From positions 7,828,501-7,892,500 of the forward strand of contig CM049410.1 in the NCBI GenBank assembly GCA_026929865.2: a stretch of 64,000 nt of DNA, in the 5' to 3' direction. This document shows, in pieces, positions 1 to 36,434 of the stretch. The notes under the pieces are model-generated. The model saw only the letters and a program-made list of their open reading frames with translations. It was not told the origin of the DNA and searched no databases. Position 1 is the stretch's first letter. Every line of letters begins with the position of its first letter. Both the position numbers and the translations under genes were made by a program. The DNA is from Hyperoplus lanceolatus. Lineage: Eukaryota; Chordata; Actinopteri; Uranoscopiformes; Ammodytidae.

Positions 1-545
1 AGTAATTTACATTTGTTTTTTATAAGGTCATCTCAAACACAACCCCAAATAAATGATTATGTTGGTCAGTATTGGCTGGAGGCGATAATAACACAACAAA
101 ATGGAGTGTCTGTTTGTTCTGCTGCCCCCAAGTGGCCAACAAATCCTCTGATGTATCTTTACGTTGAAATAAGTTGCTTTTGTAAATGAAATTGAATTCG
201 TAAAAATTAGTGCTAAAATGTTGATAACTGATTAATCATCTAAGTTGATTATCAAGCAACTGAACTAAGCACCATGAAGTGTGATGGGTAATGGGTCATT
301 TTATTAATGTGTTCATAGACCTAACAACAAGTTGATTCATTTGGAAAACAAAAAAAACTATTCAACATGATAACAACTTAAATGTTTACAAATTTGTCTT
401 TTTTCTTGTCATCCTGTTTGACCCCTTGGAATAGATTGGAGTTGATAATGACTATGCAGGTCATATGAAGATTTGATTACATTATATTATGTTATCCTCT
501 CTTCACAATGTAACATTGTTCTCTCCCTTTCTCTCACCCCTCCAG
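1..545. other. Left-edge sequence, intron of thra
   Basis: AT-rich sequence with no coding signal. It ends in a pyrimidine-rich tract and CAG at 543-545, which is the acceptor for the first thra exon in the window. The upstream first coding exon of the receptor is outside the window. Confidence 0.7.
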
Positions 546-14631
<14,086 letters not shown>

Positions 14632-14931
14632 CTTTAAAAAAGAGAGCCCCCTTAAAAAGAACCCTTGTGGGGAAGAAATCTGGGGGAGGCTTTTGTTTGA
14701 AAGACGAAATGTGGGGTATGGACAGAGAGAGAGAGAAGAAAACCTTTTTTTTTTTTTTTTTTTCTAATTCAGTTGGAACTTGCCCTATGAAATTACTTGT
14801 TTTGTCCCTATCTTGTCAAACACTTTAAAGACCCCCCCTCCCCCCCATCAGCACCACTACCTGCCACCAGCAAACACACACAAACATCACCGGAATGAAA
14901 ACAATCTGCAGTCTGGCTTTCTGGAGAGGTA

Positions 14932-14932
<1 letters not shown>

Positions 14933-15005
<73 letters not shown>
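14933..15005. repeat. AC microsatellite
   Basis: Perfect (AC)n of about 73 bp, about 300 bp after the thra stop and probably inside its 3' UTR. Confidence 0.97.
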
Positions 15006-15008
<3 letters not shown>

Positions 15009-17015
15009 GAATTGTTGAAAACGGATCTATTCAATCACTATCGATCTATCGATTGAAATTCCAAACACACTGCCATAAACGTCCAGTTTATCTATATGCA
15101 AACAAAGACCTCCTCAGTTAACTCGCCTGGCAATTATATGTACCCTGTTCCTACACTGATGCAAACTAAGGGGCCTCCACACCCACATGTAACCTCCAGA
15201 AAAAAAGTGTGTGTAGATATCTTGGACCCTCAGACAACCCCCACCCACGCCACACACACCCGTCTCCCATGTGTCTCCTTAACAGCAATGGCGTCTTCCG
15301 TCTGAGTCAGTCCACGAGAGCCCTGTGAGTGTGTGTCGGCCTACCTCCCTCATATACCGACCACGTAACTTTCTAGCTCCGTGTCACATACTCACGGAGA
15401 CCCACACACACACAAACACATACATGATAGAGATGCACACTTACCTCATACCTCGTGAAATGTTTTTCCTCATTTGTTGTTTCGGCTGTTGGTAGTCCAT
15501 TGGAAAAACATCAGTCATGCAGTCATCCGTTACCTCTTTGCTAGTGTGAGGAGAAGTGACAGTGGGAACACTTTGTACTGAGCCCTGTTTTATTTATACA
15601 TTCGGCACATATTTATGCACTAAAGCAGTTGCTGTGTGCATCATTGTGTCCCAAAACTGCAGCCATAAGACATTATGAATTTAATGTGTTTAATGTTAAA
15701 TTTTATGAACATCACGGTGCTTTCTTTGAACATACTGTATAAGGAAGGTGGGTGTGGCAGTTTCCTAGACTGAGGAAAGGGCTGTAGTGATACCTTTGAG
15801 GTTTTGTTTCATTTACACTAAATGTCTGTAATTTGCTTCAAGTCAATGCAATGGTTCAGCTTTTTGTGAATGCGCTGATTTGCTTTGTTGCAACAGAAAT
15901 AGTAGGAAACAACTAGCCCAGCATAAATACTATATGTTGCGGTTTTAGAGGGGATTTGTGCCAGACTATATTCTTGGTCAGGTGTCTAGAAACCTTTTAA
16001 AACCCATGACACTTTCATTAGCTCCAGCTGTACTTTGTGTTCAGTGCTAGATAGTAAATGTTAGCATGCTAACAGGCAACAAAAAAAAAGTGGTGAGTAT
16101 AGCAAACATTACTTGCTAAACTTTACCAAGTTAAAGCAGATAGATATAATCAACTATTTTATTTTATAGATCACATGACTCCATGTCAGTATAAGATGTC
16201 ACTCGTGGTGATGAACCCACCCAAAACATTATTTCCTGCTACATCCCACTTTCCTCATGTTTACAGCAAAGCACTGTTTTATTCGTAACATCTTATGCCT
16301 TTACATGCAAAATTGGTATAGCCTGGATTCATACATGAAAATGTCTTATTGTTATGATACTTTATAAGCATTTTGAAAAATGTGTATTGTAGCTACAGGC
16401 TACATAGGAAGTGTTTCCACTGTACACGATTGTGTCAATTACTGTACCTAAGTTACAAACTCCATTGAAAAGGAGGAACTCACTTTAAAATCACAATACA
16501 TGTAGGTGCAATACGACTGACAATGTCACTTATTAACTTTGACAAGCCATCTGACGAGTAGTCACATGCAGTTTATGAATATATACAGCTAGAATACCTC
16601 TGACACATACCACAGTTTTCATTACCTCACACACACACTTAAACACACCGATTCCGTTTTTCTTATTTTTATGTATTACCTCAGCTGTTGTGTTGCTCAT
16701 CCCTCCCTCGTAACCACTGGAATGCACCACACGTCCTGTCTCCATGTGTGTATATGGTTGCCTCTTCACATCAGAGCCGTAGCCCCGCCCACTCACCTCC
16801 CTGCTGTCTTGTGATAGGTTCAGTGCTGGCATATGGTGGTAGTGGTGGTGGTGGTGGGAGGGGGAGCTGTCACTCACCTTTGCAGGCCTCCCCTGTCTCC
16901 TCAAGTCCAGCCTGAAACCGACAGATTCTACCTCACCTTTCCTCTCAGTGCAGCTGCCCCTCTGTCTGCAACACACTGACATGCATGCACACATATAGGA
17001 ATATATACATATATA

Positions 17016-17411
17016 TTAGGGGTGTCCCCCAAAAGTCGATCGGAGGAGCCTGGTTCGCAGTCGAATAGTTGCAAAATGTGGTTATGAAACAAGGATCTTT
17101 CTATTCCTGCTATATGGGGTGGTGGGGGTATGTCTGATTTTACATGGAATAGTCTCTCCTTAAAAATCATGATACATTGCCTATACCGTTAATACAAATT
17201 TGAAAATAACTAATGAGCCGAACGGTAATTGAAACACCAAACGGTAATTGGGTGTTTCAGCCCCTTTTCTCTGGTTTGGAAAAAAAAATTAAGCCAATGT
17301 GGCAAATGAAAATATGTATCAATGAGCAGAAGAAAAACATGATGTCACTATGATGTCACTATCAGTCGACTACAGGCAAGAATTGACCAGTCAGAGTCGG
17401 GACACCCCTAA
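17016..17411. mobile_element. Short hAT-like MITE
   Basis: The terminal inverted repeats TTAGGGGTGTC and GACACCCCTAA bound 396 bp without a coding frame. The flanks are TA-rich simple sequence, so the target duplication cannot be read reliably. Confidence 0.75.
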
Positions 17412-17667
17412 TATATATATAGTATATACTGTATAACACAGTGCACAAATGAGATGCCAACATGGACCTGTTGAGTGTGTCTTTTAAACGGGCCATGGAT
17501 CAACATTTGACAGCTAGCATGTCAGACTTTTGTCAGATTTTCTCTTCTCCTTCAGTTTTCATCACACACCACATGGGACCAACAGTCACCTCGGATTCTG
17601 TTTCTTTTGAGCCACCTGATATGACAGCGAGGGCAGGGGTGTATGTGTGACATTACAGTGCGCCGTT

Positions 17668-17941
17668 TGAACTGTCAGAGGAAAACGACAGTCGGAACTC
17701 TGGGACTCCGGTGGAAGCCATTTTGGCCCCGGTTGGGTCAGGCCAGCAGCTTATTGTGAGGCGGTAACTGAGGGCTAAATGAACAGCACGTGAGTCAGCA
17801 GTATTGGTCTGTGGATACGGTTCCATCCCCAACTGAGGGGAGGGAAGCAACGAGCGACTGTGGCGGGTAGCAATGTGACTCACGCCAAGCCCATTGCAAA
17901 CCGCCATACAAAAATGGACCCGTTCTCGCACTGACAGTTCA
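17668..17941. repeat. Possible small inverted-repeat element
   Basis: TGAACTGTCAG at 17668-17678 is mirrored by CTGACAGTTCA at 17931-17941, around a GC-richer core. It could be a MITE or a chance hairpin. Confidence 0.35.
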
Positions 17942-20857
17942 TCTCAAGATCCCTCCCTCGTGTCTGCAGCAGTAAGAGGACAGCAAAGACTTTCTGAGCT
18001 AGTGTCCTATCTCCAGTTACTTACAGTATGAATTAAACACTGGCTGAAACAAGCTCTACCAACCATATCCCAAAATTGCCATCCACTACAAATAACTATC
18101 AGGTTATTTTTTTCTGTTGCACTAAAACCACAATGTCTGTATCCCTTAGTAACTCTCAACCCCTTCCTTTATCCCCTTGCCCCATATATGTCCTGTTCCT
18201 GCCTGTCTTAAGCAGTCTTAAATATATTTTCTGAAATATCTCACACAGAGACACACACACACACACGGTCTGTTATCTCATCTCTTGGTTACCTGTCAAA
18301 GCCAACAAGGACTGTGACATGGCGTTTTGGCGCCGCCAATCTCAGTGTTAATAATATACGTTGCAGGGTATTAAAATAGAACCGCTGGTTTTACAGGGAT
18401 ACAAACACACATGCACACACACACAGATTAGCTACTGCAGCAATAGGATGTTCAAGCAGTTCAGATGTTCAAGCAGTTCAGTTTTCACAACCGCTGTATT
18501 CGTGCCGTACTTTGCTCACTATCACTGTGAATTCTGACATGTTAATGTGCCTCTCAGAGGTCAGTGATACAGTATACAGAAGCATATATTTACAGGTATA
18601 CATATTTATATATATATATATATATATGTATATACGTATAGTTATACAGTTATTATATGTGGCATTAAAGCCATCAGTGGCTGAATATGTGCTGCCAGCT
18701 GAAATCTGTCTGACCAGTCATGTAGCAGAAGGTGTTAGAACTCAGTTTATTCGACTGTATATTCATACCTGCAAAGCGATATTTATGTACTGATTGCAGT
18801 TCACCTCCCATCATCGTTTCCGCACCTTTTGCATACCTCTAAATCCATCCATATAGCACAAGAAGTAGCAGAAATGCATCTATCTTGTTACTCCTATTTG
18901 TAGGATCACAAGCGTTAGGTCAGGTCTGGTCCACACAACTCGTGATTTAAGATGGCAGCACTGCCGCTCTGTCTCTCTGTCTGTCTCTCTCTCTCTCTCT
19001 TTCTCTCTTTCTCTCTTTCTCCCTCTCTCACCAAATTATCAGTGGAGATATACTCCCCCTGTCCTCTTAAAAAAAATATTTAAAAAAACACCAGCACCAC
19101 AGAGTACACTGCCTTCAGCCATGATCAGTTGCACCAGCATAGCAGAGAGACAGGCCAGTTAGGCAGTGACCATCCCCTCACCAAAATAAAAAGCCATTTA
19201 ACCTGGACATCCCTGAACGCTATAATAAAGCTATTTGCAGACAGCAGGCAAATCCAATCAGTGCTCCGTTAACAGCGTTGTTTCCTTAAATTGACTAAGT
19301 TGAATTTGGCTTTAGACAGTGTATTTAGTCGCTGTCAAAAGTCGAGCAGGCACACAAACAAACCAATGACAGAGGAGTGCTTATTCTGACTTGTTTGGCT
19401 TCATGACGTTCCTTCCTTGCAATGTGTTCACGTGAAGAAAGCATGACAGAAATATCTAAATTCAAAGTACAACATTTGGATTTGCTCTGCGTGTTTGAAC
19501 GTGGTCTGGGTGGTGGTACATGAGGCAAAGCCGAATGGAAACACTTCCTAAAGAGCCATTAAGAGTCCGCCGTGTTTCCTATTGACGATAAAGCACTGTT
19601 TTTCTACAGCAGTAATGTTAAAGGCTGTGTGAGTTGCCTCTCAAGTTGCACTCTGTATCACTACCAGTGCAGCCTTTATCACTTTCCGCACTTACAAGCT
19701 GAAACTAGAAAATTAAACCTAAAAGTATCCGTCTTTTCCGCACAGTGACCACAGAATTGTGTTTTTCTCTCTTTCTCTTTCTCTCTCTCTGTCTCAGTGT
19801 CTTAGAATAAACTTCCGGTTAAGTTTAATGTTATGTTTACAATCAACTAAAATGTGAACTTGATGCTAAGCTACACATCTACAACCACTGCTATGAAGCA
19901 ATTCAACTTGTTTCCCAGAAACTAAACGTTACTTCTACTACTTGTATTTCTAACCCAGGGAAAACATATGTAAGTCAAAAACATCCTTTCGCCCTTCCTC
20001 ACAGCTGTGTCCTTCCCGTCCTTTCATATACGTATGTCCCGTTTGTTAAACCTATTTCCCGAAATTGAAATCCCCAACCCAGTCCCCTTTCTCTATTTAC
20101 TTCACTCTTTCCTATTAAGTGTTAACCTCACCACACACACACACCAACACACACGCTCGCCCACAGAAATCTACCCCAACCCATACTAGCACTCTTGGTG
20201 GAGGAGGACAAAAACCTTCAGGTATATGTCCACATGTGGAATGTAAAATACTGAAATTGTACGATTTAAAGACACAGTGTGAAGTCCCACACTCAATGGT
20301 GTTTTTGATGTTGTTGATGTTGCTTTCGTTGTGCACAAAGTGTTCGTCGTTTTGCTTAATTCTAGGGTGGATGAGTTTGCAGATGGGGTTGAAACCCCGA
20401 TTGTGTGACAGACTGCTACTGATACGTCCTTTTTTTATATGGTATATTTTATGAGAGACTTGTGGTGTGAGGACTAAAACAAACCTTGAGCAATGTAAAG
20501 CAAGAGATGAAGTGACTTTGTTTTGGATGGAGAGAAAAAAATATTTTTTTTAATGATTATTATCTGTTATGTCATTAATACTTTGCAACTGATTTGTTTT
20601 CTTGGTAAATGATTGTCTGTCTAACTGTGTTGTTGCTTTACTGTGAGAAAATGGCTGTAAAATCCACTTTCAGACCATCGTTGGTGGTAGGTAGTGTTCA
20701 AATGTCACCGAAGGGCCAAGGATTCAAATCACCTTCAGTTTAGCTGGTTGTAAATTAAGCCTGCATAGATCTTGTTATTCATTCTCTGAGATATGCCATT
20801 ATATTTAGCATTAAAAAAAATTAGTTGCCTTATTCTGGTGTGATTATCTGCAATAAA

Positions 20858-26388
<5,531 letters not shown>

Positions 26389-26758
26389 AGGAGAAGCAAG
26401 TGATATTTGTGTTTGTTAATATAAGTGTTACATCTCTATATTTATACAGCAATCAATTAAACAGTACACAGTTCATAACACAGGTCTCCCAGTCATTCAG
26501 TTTTGCAGTAGGCTAATTGCCAGTTAAAAATGTGAGTATCCCACTCCTTTTATCCAATCAGGAGAGGGAGCGCTATAAAGAGACGGGTCTCTGTGCCCGT
26601 GAACGATGACTCGCTGCTCTCCATCGCGGCACTTTCTGACAAAGACGTCTGCACATTCATCTAGTGGTGATGTAGGGACGAGGGAGGGGACTGCTGAACG
26701 TCACCTACAACATCAAAAGAAACTGAGAAGAACTCTGCCATGTCCTTTTCAGTTTATT
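26389..26758. mobile_element. TTAA-flanked MITE (AGGTGAAGTAAG family), diverged
   Basis: TTAA at 26385-26388 precedes AGGAGAAGCAAG. The interior tracks the cleaner copy at 40114-40560, sharing the GGTCTCCCAGTCA-like segment and GACGAGGGAGGGGACTGCT. The right end is eroded. Confidence 0.65.
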
Positions 26759-26852
26759 GACTGAATGTATGAAAAAAGGGCAACAACAATCACAAGTGTC
26801 ATTAGATAAAGTGCACTTCAATATAAGCAGTTTTATAATCCGTGAGACTGGT

Positions 26853-27368
26853 GCTGTGTCTGAAATTCTGCTCTTCTGTACTTACACTTACTTTTTTGAG
26901 TGCACTTTGCGCAAAACCAGAGAGTGTGCCAAAATGCAGTGCACTGTAAGTTCCTCGGTCGTGCACTCAAAACGGTCTAAAACGTGAGTGTGGATCGATG
27001 GACACTTTCCACACTCAACGGCCGCCATCTTGCCTACGTAGCGGAGAGGGGCGGGACATTCTAATCAAAATAGAGGAGCTTGAAGCAACCGTGGAGACGG
27101 ACGCGCTCTACAAAAGTTAAATTACACATGTGTTTTGTTTTTTCCGCGACTAACGTGTCTGTTTTGGCTATCGGTAACACAAGCACAAAAAATACCACCG
27201 AAGAAGAACCGTCAAAATGCAAAGTCATTTCCGGTAGGTGCGCGACGGCAGTCTGGACAGTGCACTGTAGAAATGAGAGCACTGCGTCTATAAGAAAGTG
27301 TACTGCAGGGATAATAAAGTGCACTCAATGTAAGTACACTTACGTAAGTGCGCGATTTCAGACACAGC
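26853..27368. mobile_element. Inverted-repeat element, 516 bp
   Basis: GCTGTGTCTGAAAT at the left is mirrored by ATTTCAGACACAGC at the right, with AGTGCACT-type motifs repeated inward from both sides. No transposase frame is present and the target duplication is unclear. Confidence 0.75.
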
Positions 27369-27699
27369 ATCAGTGAAAGCCTAGCGAGCTGACCAGTGAC
27401 ATCACATCCTACTCAGTAATGTGCATAATGGTTCACAAGTTACAGGGTTAAGAATGCACACTGTGACAAATAATATACACACTCAATAATGCACATGACT
27501 CCATAAATATACTGTGGTATAGTTGTCTGTGCTAAGAAAGGTATAAAAACAACACTTAGTCTCACACGTATAACACAAAGCATGCTGTACAATGTAAAAC
27601 TGCATACTCTACTATACAAAAACACACATGTAAACTCACTCGTGTACAAAAGGTGTTGACTGAGAAGTTAACTTATAATATTAAGGTTAAAGGCAAATG

Positions 27700-28260
27700 T
27701 GTTTGACATTTTGGCAGTGTTTGATTTACAATTTACATTAATATGTATAGAATGACGAGAGCTCAAAAACACAAATTGGCTGTGTGGCACAAGAATCTTT
27801 ACATTGTCAAAGGTTGCTTGATAGAAAGGTGTGATACATCTCCCATATTTGACAGAAGAAGAATTGGTTTACATTTTGGGAGTACACATCGATATCCACT
27901 CTCCTGTCTATATGTTAGCTTAGCTAAGCATTAAGACTTGAAACAACAAGTTACCAGCATCTGTAAAGCTCATGTTATCCTGTGTAAAAACAAGGTGCTT
28001 TTGGGGTGAGGAATGGAAGTGCCTGGCAAATAAAGTCTGGAACATTTTGGTTTTGGGACAAATTAAACGTATCAGTTGTTAATTGCTAGCTTAGTTTTTG
28101 GGCAAAGCTCTCTAGGTGTTGCCCCGTCTCCAGCCTTTGTGCTTAGCTAAGCTAACCGGCTGCTGTAATTAGCTTCTGAGAGTGACCCGCCTCATATGAC
28201 TGTCATAGCGGAGAATTTTTTTTCTCCCAAAATGCCAAACTTTTCTTTGTTTAATTTTAC
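27700..28260. repeat. Degenerate dispersed repeat
   Basis: TTAGCTTAGCTAAGCATTAAGACTTG near 27915 and GCTTAGCTAAGCTAACCGGCTG near 28141 form diverged opposed arms. The phrase resembles a widespread fish repeat. Its ends are not sharp. Confidence 0.5.
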
Positions 28261-28804
28261 TGTTCCAATAACACCACACCAGCAACATTTTTAACGGAAC
28301 AATTCAATGGTCGCACAGTGTAAAAATGTTTGACTGAGGCAGGCTTCTAGACATGAGGGCAGTAAACATCAAAGACTGTGAAGTTTTATAAAACATACAA
28401 GACATATTAGCCAAAAATTAAAAACAGCAACATCATCCTCTAGTAGCCTGAAAATCTGATTGCACAACAGTAGTCTGGAGGACAGGACAAAAGGCGGTGA
28501 CAGTGTCAGTATTTTCACTAATTGCCACAATGAGTGTGTTCAAACGCATATCGACATTCCCTTTATGATATTGTTCCCTGGAATAGTGAGCATCAGCAAA
28601 TCACTATAAACAAACTATTAGCCTACAGGACACAAACCAAATTATTAACAAATCTTCAATGTGACCTGAACCGAGATATATCTTATGTTCAGAATATTAG
28701 TGGGTGTATATAAACAACACACATAGTGAATGCAGTGCAGCTGGATTTACACATTGCATTACTCGATCAGCACAAACGTATCACCAGTGTTAGGATAGTG
28801 TTAA

Positions 28805-29307
28805 AGGAATAGTTCAATGGTTGGCTTTTTACCTTACTCTCTGGCTCAAAAAAGGTAAAAAGATTAACTTTACAACATCACTAAACAATCCTGTGTGCTT
28901 GTTTGGACTTGTTTATTCACCACATTATGTTTCGCTCTATTTTTTTATACGTTATGTAATTTTAGAATCAAATACATACGTGACATCACGGGCACTTCCT
29001 GGTTTCCTTCCAGTATGTATTTAATTTCTAAATGAAATAACGTGTAAAAATTTAGAGCGAAACATAATGTGTTAAATAAACAAGGCGCAACAAGCACACA
29101 GGACCATCTAGTGATGTTGTAAAGGATTTTTTTTTACCTGCTCGCCTTGACTACCAGTGTTTGAGCTAAACTAACCTGGACGAGCAACCTTTGCCCAATT
29201 CTATATCAGAAATGCACGCACAGTTACAGGAACGGTTTCTGTCCCCTTTTCTAGAGCCAGAGAGTGAGTCAAAAAGCTAAAAAATTTTAAAAAATTCAAC
29301 TACTCCT
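28805..29307. mobile_element. TTAA-flanked foldback MITE
   Basis: Perfect TTAA duplications at 28801-28804 and 29308-29311 flank AGGAATAGTTCAA and TTCAACTACTCCT. Long inner arms pair 28890-28960 with 29040-29104 (AACATAATGTG, TTTATT/AATAAA, GTGTGCTTG). It ends about 50 bp downstream of the dusp3 stop and may supply its 3' UTR. Confidence 0.85.
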
Positions 29308-29360
29308 TTAAGATTAGTTCTTCCTTCCGGACAGGCAGTCTATCTGCATCCTCCTTCGCC

Positions 29361-34038
<4,678 letters not shown>

Positions 34039-34092
34039 TCAACACTAGGGGAGACTCAGCCCACATGCAGCAGGGCCGGCCTGGTGGTTTTA

Positions 34093-34109
34093 GGGGGGGG
34101 GGGGGGGGG
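34093..34109. repeat. G homopolymer (17 bp)
   Basis: A run of 17 G upstream of dusp3. It could form a G-rich structure and its length is prone to sequencing error. Confidence 0.9.
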
Positions 34110-34347
34110 CACTACCACTTCCCAAGAAAATTATTGAAAGAAAAACGATACGTTTTCAACACAAGGCCATGTTGATATTTGTACATTGAAGCCTTTGTGT
34201 TTTGTCTTTTTTTCTCAATGTAGACAGTAGCCCATATTTTTTTGTAAAAACACATAAAAATCAAGAAAAGTCAAAGGAAAAATGCGTGTTGATATAAAAT
34301 GTACCGCTGGCTTCATGGTTGAGTTCAAATGTTTCAATCTGATTGTA

Positions 34348-35311
34348 AAACTGCGAACACACCGCACTGGCCGCACGGCGAGATTACATACAAAGTCAAT
34401 GTACTAGCGCATGGCCTCGCGTCCACCCAAGAATCGGCGTCCAGCGGCGGGCGCTTGCGCGGCGCGTGGCCACGCCTCATCGAAGCATGTGAATCAAAGT
34501 CGCTACCATTTGCGGCGCGGCCAACATATGCGGCGAACGCAGAAGATGAAAATATTTATCTTTTTGGCATCGCCGCGCTAGCCAATCAGCGTTGAGATTG
34601 CCCGGTGGTCTGCAAGACGAGGTGGGCGTGTGGAGTGAGGACATTGGGCTTCTAATACATTCTGCAAATATGTGTATTTTGCATCTGTTTAGCTGTTGGT
34701 TGTACTTTAGCCAAGGTAGCACCGGTTAGCATAGTGAAACTCACCCAGCTGTGTGCTGTTCCTGAGGATAATATGAACCCAAACTTGACGGCAGTGTCCG
34801 TGTGGAATTCCAATATAGTACAGCGAAGCACCGGTGTTGTCCTCCGCCAGACCTGGCACACTTTCACTTTCAGGTAGGCTGATGTCTACCTTTATTTTTG
34901 CCGCTGAGCACACACTGCTGGTGTTAATGTGTTTACTATGTTGCTGAATTGCTGTTAATGTGTGTGTATTTGTGATTGGGGTGCGTCTTCATGCTGTTTT
35001 AATGTTATTTGTGACATGACTGCCGCTGGTTACACAGTATAGGCCTACCTACATCTGTATTTTTTGGCACAGATGGACCATGTTATTGTTGTTGTTGCAC
35101 CGTAAGAGTGACGGGTCTGATCTCAGAAACGGCGTCAGGAATATATGGCCCAATATGATCAAGCGGCGAGCCTCTTGCGTTCAGGCGGTTAACCGCCGCC
35201 TTCAATGAGGCAGCCGGCGGTGAATATGGCCCAATATGACCAAGCAGCGAGCCTCCTGCATTCACGCGGCCAACCGATGCAGGGGGCCAGTGCGGTGTGT
35301 TCCCGGCTTTA
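34348..35311. mobile_element. GC-rich terminal-inverted-repeat element
   Basis: The left end CGAACACACCGCACTGGCC is mirrored at the right by GGCCAGTGCGGTGTGTTC, close to AAA and TTT. It is about 960 bp with GC-rich ends and an AT-richer middle. The right end has a diverged direct repeat of about 82 bp (ATATGGCCCAATATGA at about 35142 and 35224). No transposase frame is present. Confidence 0.78.
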
Positions 35312-36242
35312 AGGTGACGCACGTCTCGGTGCATTATGAACCTGTTTCACGTGTAACATGTTTTTTTCGAGAATTTGCTGAAAAGTCTGATATACTGATG
35401 TGATTTTCTTGGAAAGACAGTTGTGCTTACTAAAAACAAAACTGCCACGGAGAACTTACATTGCAAGAAATGTTTTTTTTTATTATTGTTATACAGATTT
35501 TAAAGAAACATTGCAATTGATAGGCCTTCAAAGAAAAGCGGAATATAAAGCTTAAGTGCAAATGCAGCAGTTTGTCATCAGACAAGCATAATAGTTATAG
35601 GAGGAGAAAGATACCCTCCTTTAAAGCCCTGCATCCCAGTGTGAACAATGACTTTGGAGAGTCTGATGGAGGGATTTCATGCCACACCAGAGAAGCCAAA
35701 GACTAAGGGGGAGTCACAGAGATACCACAGTTTGTGAACACAAATATAATCAGTTCACAATGCCAGACCAGCTGGAAACCTCTGGGGAAGTGTCAGAGAG
35801 CCACGTTTAGTTCACTTCAATGACCCATTAGCAAGACTGGAAAAACAGTCTAACCCTTTAGATAACCTTTAACTTCAAGTCAATAAGGAAACTGTTTCAA
35901 GTAAGACATCTGGCAAATGTACAAAGGAAATGTTTTTATCAAATTCCAAAAGGTCCAAAACCCTTAATTTAAATGCTTCCCAACTTATATCATTGTATAT
36001 GTACACCCCTTTTACAAAATTGGATTGCACCATGACAGCTAAAAATGTGTCACTTGAACGGATGATGTCCTGTGTGACCCCCCCCCCCCCCCCCCGCCAT
36101 TATCTTAACCTTAGCTTTTAATGCCATCTATTTAGCAATTACAAAATAAGCACAAATATCAGATTCCTAGCATAATGCTGATCTATTAGTTGTTAAGCAA
36201 GCTGTGAGAAGAAATCCTCTCAAAGAGTCAACCCATTGCCTT
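35312..36242. other. Sequence downstream of prolactin
   Basis: It contains the probable prl 3' UTR (36117-36242) and a C-run of 18 at 36078-36095. Nothing else is recognised. Confidence 0.5.
36117..36122 (-). terminator. Candidate prl polyadenylation signal ATTAAA
   Basis: ATTAAA on the minus strand, about 120 bp after the prl stop. It is the nearest variant of the AATAAA signal. Confidence 0.5.
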
Positions 36243-36434
36243 TTAGCACATATTAGGATTCACTTTTGCCGCTCGGCAGCGTAGAACTTTCAGGAAGCTG
36301 TCGATCTTGTGGGAGTCCCGGCGGAAGCAGGACAACAGAAAATGGAAGTTGGTCAATTTGGATATCCTGTCATGCCCGATGTCATTGCCTCCTCTGTAGG
36401 GAAGGGAGGAGATGGTCTGAGCCGCTGGACCCAT
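36243..36434 (-). CDS. prl: prl exon 5
   Basis: It encodes [20 protein letters not shown] through [16 protein letters not shown] and TAA at 36245-36243. It carries three of the four mature cysteines. Confidence 0.97.
   Translation of the reverse strand: MGPAAQTISSLPYRGGNDIGHDRISKLTNFHFLLSCFRRDSHKIDSFLKVLRCRAAKVNPNMC

Larger units (their letters stand above)
14632..20857 (+). other. Possible long thra 3' UTR and downstream sequence
   Basis: No further exon is visible after the thra stop. Candidate AATAAA signals lie at 19185-19190, 19224-19229, 19806-19811 and 20852-20857, so the 3' UTR could be several kilobases long. The sequence cannot show which site is used. A T-run at about 14744-14763, a CT-rich tract at 18966-19030 and the elements listed separately lie inside. 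Confidence 0.3.

Noticed and set aside
16533-16994. 153-codon minus-strand frame with a His run and GTGAGT donor-like sites, considered as a remnant of antisense nr1d1
   Set aside because: It starts at GTG, the His run comes from a CCA/CAC repeat, and no C4 zinc finger or Rev-erb block is found nearby.
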